Shown here: positions 10,589 through 20,547 of the stretch, in pieces | How the letters are laid out: each line of letters begins with the position of its first letter | Numbering within the stretch: the stretch's first letter is position 1 | Origin: Trachythela sp. YZ-2020 | Lineage: Eukaryota; Cnidaria; Anthozoa; Malacalcyonacea; Clavulariidae | Length of the DNA: 64,000 nucleotides | NCBI GenBank assembly: GCA_016169945.1 | Contig: JADLSH010000318.1 | Location: forward strand, 1,026,501 to 1,090,500 | Direction of reading: 5' to 3' | The notes under the pieces: model-generated | The model's database searches: none | Seen by the model: only the letters and a program-made list of their open reading frames with translations | What the model was told of the DNA's origin: nothing | Position numbers and translations under genes: made by a program

Positions 10589-13104
10589 AATATAATTACT
10601 TGCGTAAACAACCAACTAAACGAGGTATTTTTCATGACTCATGTTTAAGAAGATACCATAGAACAAAGTATGAATCTTGCCCAGACACTAAATATCACTG
10701 GAATATTCTCGAAACCACTTAACCCTAGTCTGCTAGGTTGTAATTAAACAACACTTGTCAGGGCGTTAACTATTACCGCTTCCTGCATATATTACTCGGT
10801 CTTTTAACTTTGAAATTATTGAAGTAAATATATTGTTTAAATTAAACAACAGCTGACACAAGTGACATTGTCATTTGATCCCTGCCTTCTCACGAGTTGC
10901 ACAAGTCATTGCGTGGTGAAATTGCAAGGTCTCCAATTACCAAATCACTGTTTGAATATTGTTGGAGTGGAATTCCTCGCTTAGAGAGAGGACACGCATT
11001 TTAAAAGAAATCAAGAGAAAAGGATATTTGGAAATTGTGTAAGTAACATGTTTATATTTTGCATAATATTGATATGAGTAATACTTTGTATGAGTAATAT
11101 TTACGAGTATGCGAACACAGGGGTCAATTTCAATTCATCCAGGAAAACTTTAATTCATGAATTAGACGGGAATAAAAAGGGATATTTTAAAGAACGAGGC
11201 ATTTCTATACAGCGCTAACTTATGGAGGGCTCGTATACTTCAATTGATTCACAATAGAGACCCCAAACTTACTTCAAGTTGGAATATTATGATTCTAAAG
11301 AATTGTTGTGTGTTTGTATGCAATCAACCGCATACGAATCTTACAGATTAATAAGGTTCCTTTGAAGAAGTCAATCTTATTAGGCTTTGTTAATTATGTA
11401 GAAGGGTTTTAGAATATCCATAGGAATATCACAGCTTAATGCTGACACAACTGTGTATTTGAAAACTGATGTAGTGATGTTGAATTTGCGCGGTATAAAT
11501 TAATAATAATAATATGTTTTGATTCACGAAATGTGGGGAAATGCTGAACAGAAAGATAGAGACAATATAGTATATGTTGGCCTCACAATCTTCACTACTT
11601 TCGGTTCACCTTAAATGGGATAATCAGCTGTCGAAACAAACGGTTACGCGAAAATTTTGAGGTAAAACGTGTAATTGTGCATCCTGTTGTTACCGTTGTT
11701 GATTAAGGATAGAGGACAATTAGCACTGCACCCTTTCAGGAAGTTCAGACACAAACCATGTACCAGAGGAAGTTTATAATTTCTTATTTTTATCGGGCTG
11801 CTAGCCAACTCGACATTGCACTGCTTTGCAGCTTGCTTTAAATGCTTGCAGCTTGCAGCTTGGCGACCACTGCCAATCAGGAAGTAACACGAATAATTGA
11901 ATAAAGACAATAAATCCTGCACTTGTCATTTCAAGGAGAATCATTATATATTTTTAATAAATGATCTTGATTAAGGCGGGTTAATCTTATTAGTTATAAT
12001 TACGAAAGTTATACAGCACAATAATATCCTCGTCAATCACTCAATCATGTACGGTGTTATGATTGATATTTAATTTTTCATAAACAAATATTACTTGGGT
12101 TTTAATTAAACCATATTAAACACGCAATATTGGACCTTGGGTTCATAAAAGAGAGCTTCACGAACATTTATATAAATGATCTCAAATTAATAAGGAGATA
12201 GTCATATGACTTGTAAAAACTGCAACATTTGGCTTAGTATATTTGTAATTCTGCTCGAGTTAGTGTTAGGTGGATGAATAATTAAATGTATGTTGGAACG
12301 CAGAAGGAAAGCGCGCTAAAAGGTTGCATGCCCAAACACGTAAATTGATAGGCAACATTAATTCGCTATTGAATACAGAAAACAGCATATTTTACAAGTC
12401 TATACAAGTCTATGGACTTAAATTAGTGTATAGACTTAAACACGTAAAGTTTTTAAAAGCTACTGTTTTGTTTCTTGTGAGTTTAAAATGTCTGGCTTCA
12501 CACTAGGAGGTGAGAACTATTGTCTTTTAGCCAGCATGCGGTCGCTTGATGGAATTCCATTCATGACTTCCTGTTTTCATAATTTCCGTCTTCAAACCAT
12601 AAACAAACCAGCTAAACAACTTTGGTATAATTAATCTCTAGTATATTAGACGATTAAAATGTAAGCAACGTTTTATACATAGGCCGAAGGGCAAACGGCA
12701 AAGGCCGAAGTTGGATTTTCGTGTCATAATTTTCGTTCCCTTCGCCTCCCTCAAAGTTTCTTTCTTATGTCAAAATAATCATTTTATGTTTTACCGTTTT
12801 AACATAACTGGTCCACAGTCTTCTTATTGCTTTACAACATAATATTTTCCATTGTCTGTCGTTTGATGGATGTCAGGATGTGTCAATCGTTTGACGTGAA
12901 ACCTAAGGAAAAAAGAGACTGATTATTGATATTCGATATGCGGAAATGCGCACTTGCAGGGATCTTTCGTGAAGATTTTACAGTTTCACTTCCGTGACCG
13001 GGGTTCGATTTCTGTAATATGCAGTTGTCTGATTAATATTCACCTCAGTCGCATGTGAGAAGAGTGCTTCCAGAGTTCCAGTTTGACTCCACAAAGTTTC
13101 TCAA
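10589..13104. other. Non-coding; candidate 5' region of receptor 1
   Basis: No protein recognised. A strong splice donor (TTGTGTAAGTAAC, exon end about 11038) follows an unremarkable 150-bp stretch and could end a non-coding first exon spliced to the acceptor at 15556. The open frames at 11644-11922 and 12324-12506 have no recognisable content. Confidence 0.35.
10880..11038 (+). promoter_or_regulatory. Candidate promoter/non-coding first exon, receptor 1
   Basis: Inferred from a near-consensus donor (GT at 11039) on the receptor strand with no coding frame, matching the arrangement upstream of receptors 2, 3, 5, 6 and 7. The 5' limit is unknown; the 4.5-kb intron would contain the Penelope pair. 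Confidence 0.3.
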
Positions 13105-13435
13105 GGTACACCAGTTTCCACTGAAGCAACAAGGGATGAACCGATAGAGCTATCTAGTATAAATAGAACAAATGAGGGTTGTTTCGCGTGTGCCTATTGA
13201 GATATAAACAAAATCTCAACGAAACAACCCTCATTTGTTCTTATATGTCCGTGGCCGACGCTGAATTAATGTCTAGTATAAATAGAGTTAGTTTAGTTTA
13301 GGTTTCCACCTGTAGTAACACTGGATTAATAATGGGTGTCCTTACTGGGCCTCTACGAAGAACAGTTTAGAACTGATAGAGCTATCCAGCATAAATAAAG
13401 TTAGAACAAATTGAGGGTTGCTTCGCGTGTGCCTA
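13105..13435. repeat. Dispersed repeat and Penelope-end fragments
   Basis: Two partial copies of the repeat with GTAGTAACACTGGA, ATAAGGGATGA and AACTGATAGAGCTATC are interrupted by a hairpin at about 13166-13240 (GAACAAATGAGGGTTGTTTC against GAAACAACCCTCATTTGTTC) that matches the outer part of the Penelope terminal repeat. Confidence 0.6.
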
Positions 13436-13451
13436 AAAGATATAAACAAAA

Positions 13452-13487
13452 TCTCGACGTTTCGAGCTAAAGCCCTTCGTCAGGAGA
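13452..13487 (-). ncRNA. Hammerhead-ribozyme-like motif (Penelope), minus copy
   Basis: On the minus strand: TCTC, then CTGACGA, stem-loop GGGC-TTTA-GCTC (one A bulged or mismatched), then GAAACGTC and GAGA. TCTC/GAGA give a 4-bp stem I. ACGT after GAA is self-complementary, so stem III can form between two molecules, the minimal dimeric type I design reported for Penelope-like elements. Predicted cleavage follows the C of GTC (between 13456 and 13455). Confidence 0.7.
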
Positions 13488-13733
13488 AATTAGTAGACAG
13501 ATAAACACGTGAACAAAATATTAACCAATGAAAATAAAGTAGTCATAACAATCATAACAAAATAGAATTAATATGTAAAGATATAGCCTGCGTGCAGGCT
13601 TCGGACCGATTATAGGGTCGAAGGCCTGCGCACAGGCGTTACACTTACCAAAGCGCTATGAATGTCGTACAAGGGAAGGGAAGAGGGGATATAGAGGAAA
13701 GTATATAAGAAGTATTTAAGAGAAAAGAATGAG

Positions 13734-14460
13734 CTAGATGAAGGAGAGGCGCTCATTGATACCATCAGGCTGAATGGTGCCAAGTTTAAAAATGGGACGC
13801 TTTTCTTGCTTTCGACGGGTATCATTGCCACCAATAATGGGATGAATGGCGCATATTTTCATATCAGAAAAGGAGTGGTTGGCACTGTTGAAGTGCCTAG
13901 CAACCGGTTTGTTGTGCACATTGTTCTTAACATCACGCAAGTGCTCAGCAAACCTATCGCCTAAACGTCTTCCAGTCTCTCCGATGTAGAGCAAGCCACA
14001 TTTGCTGCAAGAGATGCAGTAAACGAGGTTGGAGGAGATGCACGTGAAACTGTGCTTGATGACAAACTGAGATTTTGGAGCCGAAATACAGGTGGCGAGG
14101 TTTAAATGCTTACAAGTGTAGCACTTGGCACGACCACAGGAAACAGTGCCAGCTGGTGACACAGAGTCCTGTCGCAGTGAGCTGTGCACTAGGGTTTCCC
14201 GGATGTTTTTACTGTGTCGAAAAGAGACTAGTGGGGTCTCGGAGAAAATGGAAGACGTTGCAGGTTCATTTTTAAGTAGATTAAAAATCCGGCAAATGAT
14301 GTCCCTTACTTTAAAATTGAAGGGATGAAAGGTTAAAACTAAAGGTACTTTTTGATTAGAAATTGCAACCGAAGGTTCTCTTAAGGTGTCTGAACAGGGT
14401 ATAAGGGAGGCTTAAGGGCAGTATCTAAAAGGTGGGAAGGATAATCACGATTCACAAAAA
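13734..14460 (-). pseudogene. Penelope-like RT C-terminus + GIY-YIG endonuclease (minus copy)
   Basis: Penelope-like elements encode reverse transcriptase fused to a GIY-YIG nickase. Here the open frame 14189-13734 holds the linker CGRAKCYTCKHL and the endonuclease CSKCGLLYIGETGRRLGDRF, AEHLRDVKNN and ARHFNSANHS, ending in LSFI and a stop. GLLYIGETGRR is the GIY-YIG core with its Arg; the later His and Glu (KQEK) are present. Upstream, about 14190-14460, the reading continues into RT-thumb-like sequence (VNRDYPSHLLDTALK; PLVSFRHSKNIRETLVHSSL) with at least one frameshift. The RT catalytic domain is absent because the inverted copy begins there. Confidence 0.88.
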
Positions 14461-14486
14461 AGTTTGTCATCAAACACAGTTTCTCA

Positions 14487-14820
14487 GTTTGTCACCAAGC
14501 ACAGTTTCACGTGCATCTCCTCCAACCTTGTTTACTGCATCTCTTGCAGCAAATGTGGCTTGCTCTACATCGGAGAGACTGGAAGACGTTTAGGCGATAG
14601 GTTTGCTGAGCACTTGCGTGATGTTAAGAACAATGTGCACAACAAACCGGTTGCTAGGCACTTCAACAGTGCCAACCACTCCTTTTCTGATATGAAAATA
14701 TGCGCCATTCATCCCATTATTGGTGGCAATGATACCCGTCGAAAGCAAGAAAAGCGTCTCATTTTTAAACTTGGCACCATTCAGCCTGATGGTATCAATG
14801 AGCGCCTCTCCTTCATCTAG
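14487..14820 (+). pseudogene. Penelope-like GIY-YIG endonuclease fragment (plus copy)
   Basis: The C-terminal about 110 codons repeat the minus copy almost residue for residue (CSKCGLLYIGETGRRLGDRF to LSFI, stop at 14818-14820; P in the minus copy is L here before IFKLG). It starts inside the domain at QFVTKHSF, so no start codon of its own and no RT exist. Near-identity of the two copies indicates that the inversion/duplication is young. Confidence 0.88.
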
Positions 14821-15050
14821 CTCATTCTTTTCTCTTAAATACTTCTTATCTACTTTCCTCTATATCCCCTCTTCCCTTCCCTTGTACGACATTTATAGCG
14901 CTTTGGTAAGTGTAACGCCTGTGCGCAGGCCTTCGACCCTATAATCGGGCCGAAGCCTGCACGCAGGCTATATCTTTACATATTAATTATATTTTGTTAT
15001 GATTGTTATGACTACTTTATTTTCATTGGTTAATATTTTGTTCACGTGAC

Positions 15051-15077
15051 AGCTTTTATAGCGTTGCTATAAAAGCT
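15051..15077. repeat. Perfect 12-bp hairpin, plus arm only
   Basis: AGCTTTTATAGC, loop GTT, GCTATAAAAGCT. It sits in an about 45-bp stretch present in the plus Penelope arm but missing from the corresponding point of the minus arm (near 13506-13512, where CACGTG joins directly). Confidence 0.8.
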
Positions 15078-15109
15078 GATGTAATGTGTTGTTTATCTGT
15101 CTACTAATT

Positions 15110-15145
15110 TCTCCTGACGAAGGGCTTTAGCTCGAAACGTCGAGA
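15110..15145 (+). ncRNA. Hammerhead-ribozyme-like motif (Penelope), plus copy
   Basis: Identical core to the minus copy: CTGACGA at 15114-15120, stem-loop to 15133, GAAACGTC at 15134-15141, stem I from 15110-15113 and 15142-15145. Predicted cleavage is after C15141. It lies in the terminal repeat downstream of the endonuclease fragment. Confidence 0.7.
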
Positions 15146-15235
15146 TTTTGTTTATATCTTTTAGGCACACGCGAAGCAACCCTCAATTTGTTCTATATGT
15201 CCGTGGCCGACGCTGAATTAAAGTCTACGATATCC

Positions 15236-15495
15236 CTCATAAATAAAGTTAGTTTAGTTTATTTTAGGTTTCCTCCTGTAGTAACACTGAATCAATAAGA
15301 GATGACTCTTACTGGATCTCTAGGAAGAACAGTTTAGAACTGATAGAGCTATCCAGTATAAATAAAGTTAGTTTAGTTTAGGTTTCCTCCCGTAGTAACA
15401 CTGGAGCAATAAGGGATGACTCTTACTGGATCTCAAGGAAGAACAATTTAGAACTGATAGAGCTATCTAGTATATATAAAGTTAGTTTAGGTTTA
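15236..15495 (+). repeat. About 118-bp tandem repeat, 2-3 copies
   Basis: Units begin ATAAAGTTAGTTTAG and contain TTTCCTCC(T/C)GTAGTAACACT and AACTGATAGAGCTATC. Copies start near 15238, 15358 and (partial) 15474. Same family as 13105-13435 and 37565-37690. Confidence 0.75.
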
Positions 15496-15577
15496 GGCAT
15501 TGTTTATGCCTGAGTTATAATTCTAATAATACTTTCTCAAACTTGATCTTATCTAGACTACAAAACCACTAAGAAGA

Positions 15578-17032
15578 ATGCCTTACTTTCAAGGAACATT
15601 TGAAGAGCGCTGTCTGACGACAGGTGCCCCAAACCATCTCTCTTTCTTTACCACATCCTTCTCTATCCTCTTCTTGATCCTTAACATCCCTGGTAACCTC
15701 CTAGTGATCCTAGCTGTAGTTATAGATCCCTATAAGAACCTCCGTACCCCTTTCAACTACCTCATGGCCAATCTCGCGTTCGCGGACCTCATCGTGGGGA
15801 CTGTGACCGACCCTATATCCATTTACATTCATTGGAAAGAAGGTATCGATGCGAAGCTGTTGAAAAGCGAGATCCAAGCGATTCACATGTCGTACTTCAT
15901 ATCCTGTACAGCATCAGTGCTTAGCCTGTCTACTTTAGCTGTGGAGCGGTATTTGGCTATCAGGAACCCACATACCTATAGAAATAGGTAAATTGTGATT
16001 AATAATAATTAATGATGATATTAATAATTGGGGTGACTCATTCCAATTGCCATATTATTTTCCAGAAATGACGTCACAAATATCAGGATTAGGAAAAGGG
16101 CGAGGGTTAGGAGTGGAGTTAGGATTAGCATTAGGCAGAGGGCTAGGGTTAATGTGAGGGTTAGGAGTAAAGTTAGGATTAGGGTGAGCATTAGGATTAC
16201 GATGTGAGTTAGGGTTAGCATGCATTAGGGCATTAACTATGATTAGGGTTAGGGCGAGTTTAGCGTTATGATTAGTGTTGGAGTTACCGTCAGGATTAGC
16301 CCTAGAGTTAGGATTGTATTTAAATTGAGGTTGTTGATGTGGGAAATTCAGCCATTCCATGATAACGTAAATCTAGCTCAACAAATACTCTATATATGGT
16401 ATTTGTTTCATTACAGGTTCACCACTAAACGTGTCTTCGCTACCGCTGGATGCATTTGGCTGATCTCGTTAACCATCCCTTTCGTTTACTTCGAAGTTGG
16501 TTATATCACCTACGCCTTCATTTTCGCCAACACTGCTATCGTACTCGCGATCGCAATAACGTGTTTCACGTATGGTTTAATGTTACGTGCGTTCAAGCAA
16601 CGTGCTAACGATGCAATCACGATCACGAATCCTAATGTGGAACACGAAAAGTCTGGCACGGACCCTACACGGCAAAACGCACAAAGTCAACTAAATGCGG
16701 TAAAATGGGAGCGAAAAGTGACCAAGATGTTTTTGGTGGTGCTGGTAGCACTACTCTGTTGTTACGGGCCTTCGACGGTTTTCATCTATGCAATGAGTTT
16801 TTGTGAATCGTGTAGCTGTACCACTCTGCATTGGTTTAGAGATCTGCAATTCCTGTTTGTCATTATGAATAGCAGTGTGAATTTTTACTGTTATGCTCTG
16901 AGATCACCAAGATTCAGGAACGCCTTCGCTTACATCTTGAGGATGAAGAGATTGGAGGGATCAGAGCCGGTGTCTAATTCTGGAACACGAATGACTCATT
17001 CTTCAACTGACAATATAGACACTCGTATTTAG
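15578..17032 (+). CDS. Class A GPCR, MECA-like, receptor 1 (two coding exons)
   Basis: Seven-transmembrane receptor at the plasma membrane; ligand unknown. Exons 15578-15987 and 16417-17032 join AG|G in phase to give 341 residues. Hallmarks: GN in TM1, NLAFADLIVG in TM2, ERYLAI after TM3, CYGP in TM6 (instead of CWxP), NSSVNFYCYALRS in TM7 (Pro of NPxxY replaced by Phe), C-x-x-C-x-C in ECL3 (CESCSC). No TM3/ECL2 cysteine pair and a short ECL2 (YFEVGYITYAF), as in melanocortin/adenosine-type receptors. No signal peptide. A splice acceptor at 15555-15556 precedes the ATG by 21 nt. Its intron lies 8 codons downstream of that in receptors 2 and 5 and is filled by TTAGG-like repeats. Confidence 0.9.
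16080..16320 (+). repeat. Degenerate TTAGGG-like repeat in receptor 1 intron
   Basis: Dozens of GTTAGG, ATTAGG and AGGGTTAG hexamer/septamer variants in a row, occupying most of the 429-bp intron. The open frames read through it on both strands are simple-sequence artefacts. Confidence 0.8.
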
Positions 17033-18860
17033 CGAAGGTATTGGACTGAAAATGGACTGAAAATGAACTTGAACGCTGACTCTTTAGAAAATTGTAGAAC
17101 TGACATTTTCCCATGGACACTCGTATTTGGCGGAGATATTGAACTTGATACGAACTAGAAGCAGTCTCTAAAGAAATCACTTCATGATTGATTATTGAAG
17201 CTGTACTTTTTATTCTTGATGGTCATCAGTAACCCGACACAAAACTTGAAACGTTTGCATGGATCATTTGAAGAATACGTGACGACCCTCATATTAGTTA
17301 GCGCTGTATAGTATTGCCTCGTTCTTGAAAAACAATTCGCATGCATTCGTCCTGGGATAGTCCAATTCATGAAATAAAGTCGTCCTGGATAAACAAAACG
17401 AGGCAGTTCAATACAGCGCTAATTTATTGGAGGTCGTATTCTTGAATTGATCAGCTTTTCTCCATGTCAAAACGTAACTTCTTTGGCTTCATTTAATCAT
17501 GGAAAAGTTCTCTATAAAGGCAGCGCTTCTGGTCTTTTACTATGAGAATAGAGATGTATAATACTATTATGATTTCGACACTACTGTTCTAGTTATAATA
17601 GGCAGGTGCCTGACTCAAATATTTGTTCCTTCATTTGTAGAAGACAAATTATGTCAATTTTAAATAAAGAAAGGCTAAAGAATGTCTCTGTACTGTATAA
17701 ACATTTGCATATTCTAAGTAAAGCAGTCTCGCATGCATGCATGGTATGTTTATTGAGCGCAGAAAATTTAAGCAGTTTGCGAATCAAAACAATTAAGTCT
17801 GTATGGAAAGCACCTTATGACATGTTTACTGCGTTGCCTTTCATTGCATCTGATGCAAAATCATCTGACTTGGACTTTGTGATGTCGTCTTAGTTCGCAA
17901 TAGTTCCATCGGCATCACTTTACACAGTAAGTATAAGAATTTGTGGGTTAATATGCGGTTTAATATGCGGCTTTAGCACTGCTGCTAAAGCTAATAATAT
18001 TAGCATCAGTCGGCTAATAATAATTATACAATATTAGCACTGATGAAAATACGGGCATACGGATCTAGAGCTTTGTAATCACAGACGTGTTGTCTTCCAC
18101 AAACCAAATCATATATTTATCGCGAACATACAAAGAACTCAATTTGTGGGTTAATGAGTGTAAAGTTGTTGGTATTTTGCTCTTATAAATTCGCATTAGT
18201 AGTATGCGTTACTACTATCCCCTGTTCTAAATGGTCAACTCTGTAATACCCTAGGATGGTAATTCGCCTTGACGCACATTAAATCACCTTCATTCGACTT
18301 AACGTGCCTGTGCTTGCCTTAAATCGCCAAAGGCACATATATACATGACGTCTAAGCTAGCAACACCCTTATAATCTGAACTATCTGGTATAAAAAACCC
18401 GGCATAGAGACTCAACTTGTTCAGTACAAAAACGAATAAATGTTATGGTTGATTGAGTATGACGCACTTTCGATTCGCATTTCACTATCATGAAGGAAGG
18501 TCTGAAATCTGACATTTACAAGAATTTTTAACTTACAGAAATGAAACAGCAATTTGGAACAGACATCTTACAAAATATCTTATTGATAGCTGACAATTGG
18601 CTTGAATTTTACCTGACATCCAAAGACACCATTATTATATAAACACTACCAATCTACCATGAAGCGCATCCCATTGACCGCCTTGAAAATAGGAAGCGTC
18701 TTTACATACGGCCATCACACGCCTTATAAAGAATGAAACTAAATCCTCAGTTTCGTGTGACAAAATTAAACACCCACTCTTTAATAACACGGCACCGCCC
18801 TTATATTTGATACTTAACACCACAGACTCCATATCAAAACAGATACAAACCACTTAACCC
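17033..18860. other. Intergenic, no gene recognised
   Basis: 3' flank of receptor 1 and upstream DNA of receptor 2. The stretch 18530-18600 (GAAACAGCAATTTGGAACAG, ACAAAATATCTTA) resembles 34330-34390, so it is probably a dispersed repeat. No coding exon seen. Confidence 0.4.
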
Positions 18861-18992
18861 TTCAGACTAACATAAATGTCAGAGTGTCGGTGTCAATCGA
18901 CAAGGAATATATTTTTCACTTTTGATTCAAAATTTGCTTTAACACTAGTAGTGGATTCACGCAGCAACTTATTGGGCGAAAGACAACTTCAA
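18861..18992 (+). promoter_or_regulatory. Candidate non-coding first exon of receptor 2
   Basis: Strong donor CAAGTAAGTAC (GT at 18993) on the receptor strand; the acceptor upstream of the ATG ends at 20481. The 1.5-kb 5' intron would hold the two minisatellites. The 5' end is not defined. Confidence 0.35.
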
Positions 18993-19869
18993 GTAAGTAC
19001 TACTTTATAATTTTATTTGGTTACTTTGATGCTTGGTAAAAGAAGTGGTCTTCGATTCTTTGTTTATAAAAATATTTGCTCACAATTGTCCTAAATTGTT
19101 CTGTAACCTGTATTAAATATGATCATTTAGATGTGAGATTACTATAGTAGACAGGTTGACCCGGGGCTGGCAAGCGAACCCGGGCCGGCTTGCCAACTTG
19201 GACTAGTGTAAACGTAGCCTTATTGTATTACAGTATTTGCAGTATTATGGATTGCATTTTCCGGGTCATTTAATATTTTTAAAATTATACCTATGCGGGC
19301 TAGGCTGCCGTTCTAAAAATTTAACCACGCTCAGTTATAATATCATTGGAGGCCGATTGAATTATATAGTTACTTCTCAAAACTATAGTTTTTTGCTTCG
19401 GGAACATTACGCACTATTTATTTTGCGATATGAAAACCCGGAAGTACTGTATAATTGTAGAAGCAAATATAGCACCATATTTACCTATTTAATCCTCTGG
19501 AAAATACACCTAGGACGACATAGTCTTTAAACTACTTCAGGAACTTTTACTTGGCGGAATTTATGTGGTACCCGATAGATCTTAGGCTAGATTCCATCCG
19601 TTAGATCTTCGTTATAAAGTGATGTATTTTATAAAGTGAAGGCTTAGTCGTAGGTAGATAATTACTTAACCATACTCCACAGTGGGATTCTGTACATATA
19701 TACTCAACTAAGTAAGCTATATCACACTGTATTGGGTACTCAAATATGATTATAGATTCAATGTTTCAGTTTCCTCGAATGTTTCACAGTTCGCCTATAC
19801 CCTTCGCGGAAATTTCACTTCCTATATAAGAAGCAAAAATTCAGAAACATAATTAATTTTTGTTCCGGA

Positions 19870-20218
19870 AACAAAAACAATGTTTCCTGGTTTCCCACCT
19901 TCGGGTAGCCTACGTCACAGATCCTAAATCGAGTTAGAAAACAATGTTTTCTGGTTTGCTCACCTTCATGAAACAAATGTGGTTAGGAAACAATGTTTTC
20001 TGGTTTGCTCACCTTCATGAAACATGGCTAGGAAACAATGTTTCCTGGTTTGCTCACCTTCATGAAACAAACATGGCTAGGAAACAATGTTTCCTGGTTT
20101 GCTCACCTTCATGAAACAAACATGGCTAGGAAACAATGTTTCCTGGTTTGCTCACCTTCATGAAACATGGCTAGGAAACAATGTTTCCTGGTTTGCTCAC
20201 CTTCATGAAACATGGCAA
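19870..20218 (+). repeat. Minisatellite, 45-54-bp units, 6-7 copies
   Basis: Unit GGAAACAATGTTTCCTGGTT, TGCTCACCTTCATGAAACA and (T)GGCTA in tandem, with GAAACAATGTTTC itself palindromic. Lies between the putative first exon and the coding exon of receptor 2. Confidence 0.9.
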
Positions 20219-20372
20219 GGAACAATGTTTCTACAACAATGTTTCTGCAACAATGTTTCTGCAACAATGTTTCTACAACAATGTTTCTGCAACAATGTTT
20301 CTGCAATAATGTTTCTACAACAATGTTTCTGCAACAATGTTTCTACAACAATGTTTCTACAACAATGTTTCC
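20219..20372 (+). repeat. 15-bp minisatellite CAACAATGTTTCT(A/G)
   Basis: About ten units of ACAATGTTTCTRCA. It shares ACAATGTTTC with the adjacent longer minisatellite, so it was probably born from its end. Every unit contains an ATG; the open frames it creates are not taken as genes. Confidence 0.9.
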
Positions 20373-20547
20373 TAGTTTGCCCAGGGTTTTACAAAACAAT
20401 AAATGAATACGTTGGAATTCCTAACATGGTGATCCCAAAATGATTAACACGTATTGAATTTTGCCCTTGTCCTTTTTCTAGGTATAAGAATAATTTCTAC
20501 AGAATAAGCCTGGACTAGTATAAGCCAGAAATCAAAGGTCACCCACA

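Larger units (their letters stand above)
13436..15215. mobile_element. Head-to-head pair of truncated Penelope-like elements
   Basis: Minus-strand arm about 13436-14075 and plus-strand arm about 14487-15190 are near-identical inverted copies. Each contains, from the centre outwards, the GIY-YIG endonuclease C-terminus, a 3' untranslated region with the hairpin GCCTGC(A/G)(C/T)GCAGGC, and a terminal block with a hammerhead-like motif. The single-copy centre 14076-14486 carries the RT-thumb to endonuclease linker of the minus-strand copy. The plus copy opens with a 24-bp near-duplication (CAGTTTGTCA.CAA.CACAG), so the junction may have formed by template switching. Reverse transcriptase palm/finger domains are absent, so the pair is not autonomous. 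Confidence 0.85.

Noticed and set aside
11644..11922. 92-codon minus-strand frame
   Set aside because: No domain, no splice support; a short duplicated GCTTGCAGCTT tract gives part of the frame.
13734..14820. Bacterial-type GIY-YIG repair nuclease genes
   Set aside because: The linker Cys motif, RT-thumb residues and terminal repeats identify Penelope-like retroelements.
16021..16360. Asn/Pro- and Leu/Thr-repeat proteins on the minus strand
   Set aside because: They are readings of the TTAGG-like intron repeat.
20087..20443. 118-codon frame FLQQCFCNNVS repeats
   Set aside because: Minisatellite translation, open in more than one frame and strand.
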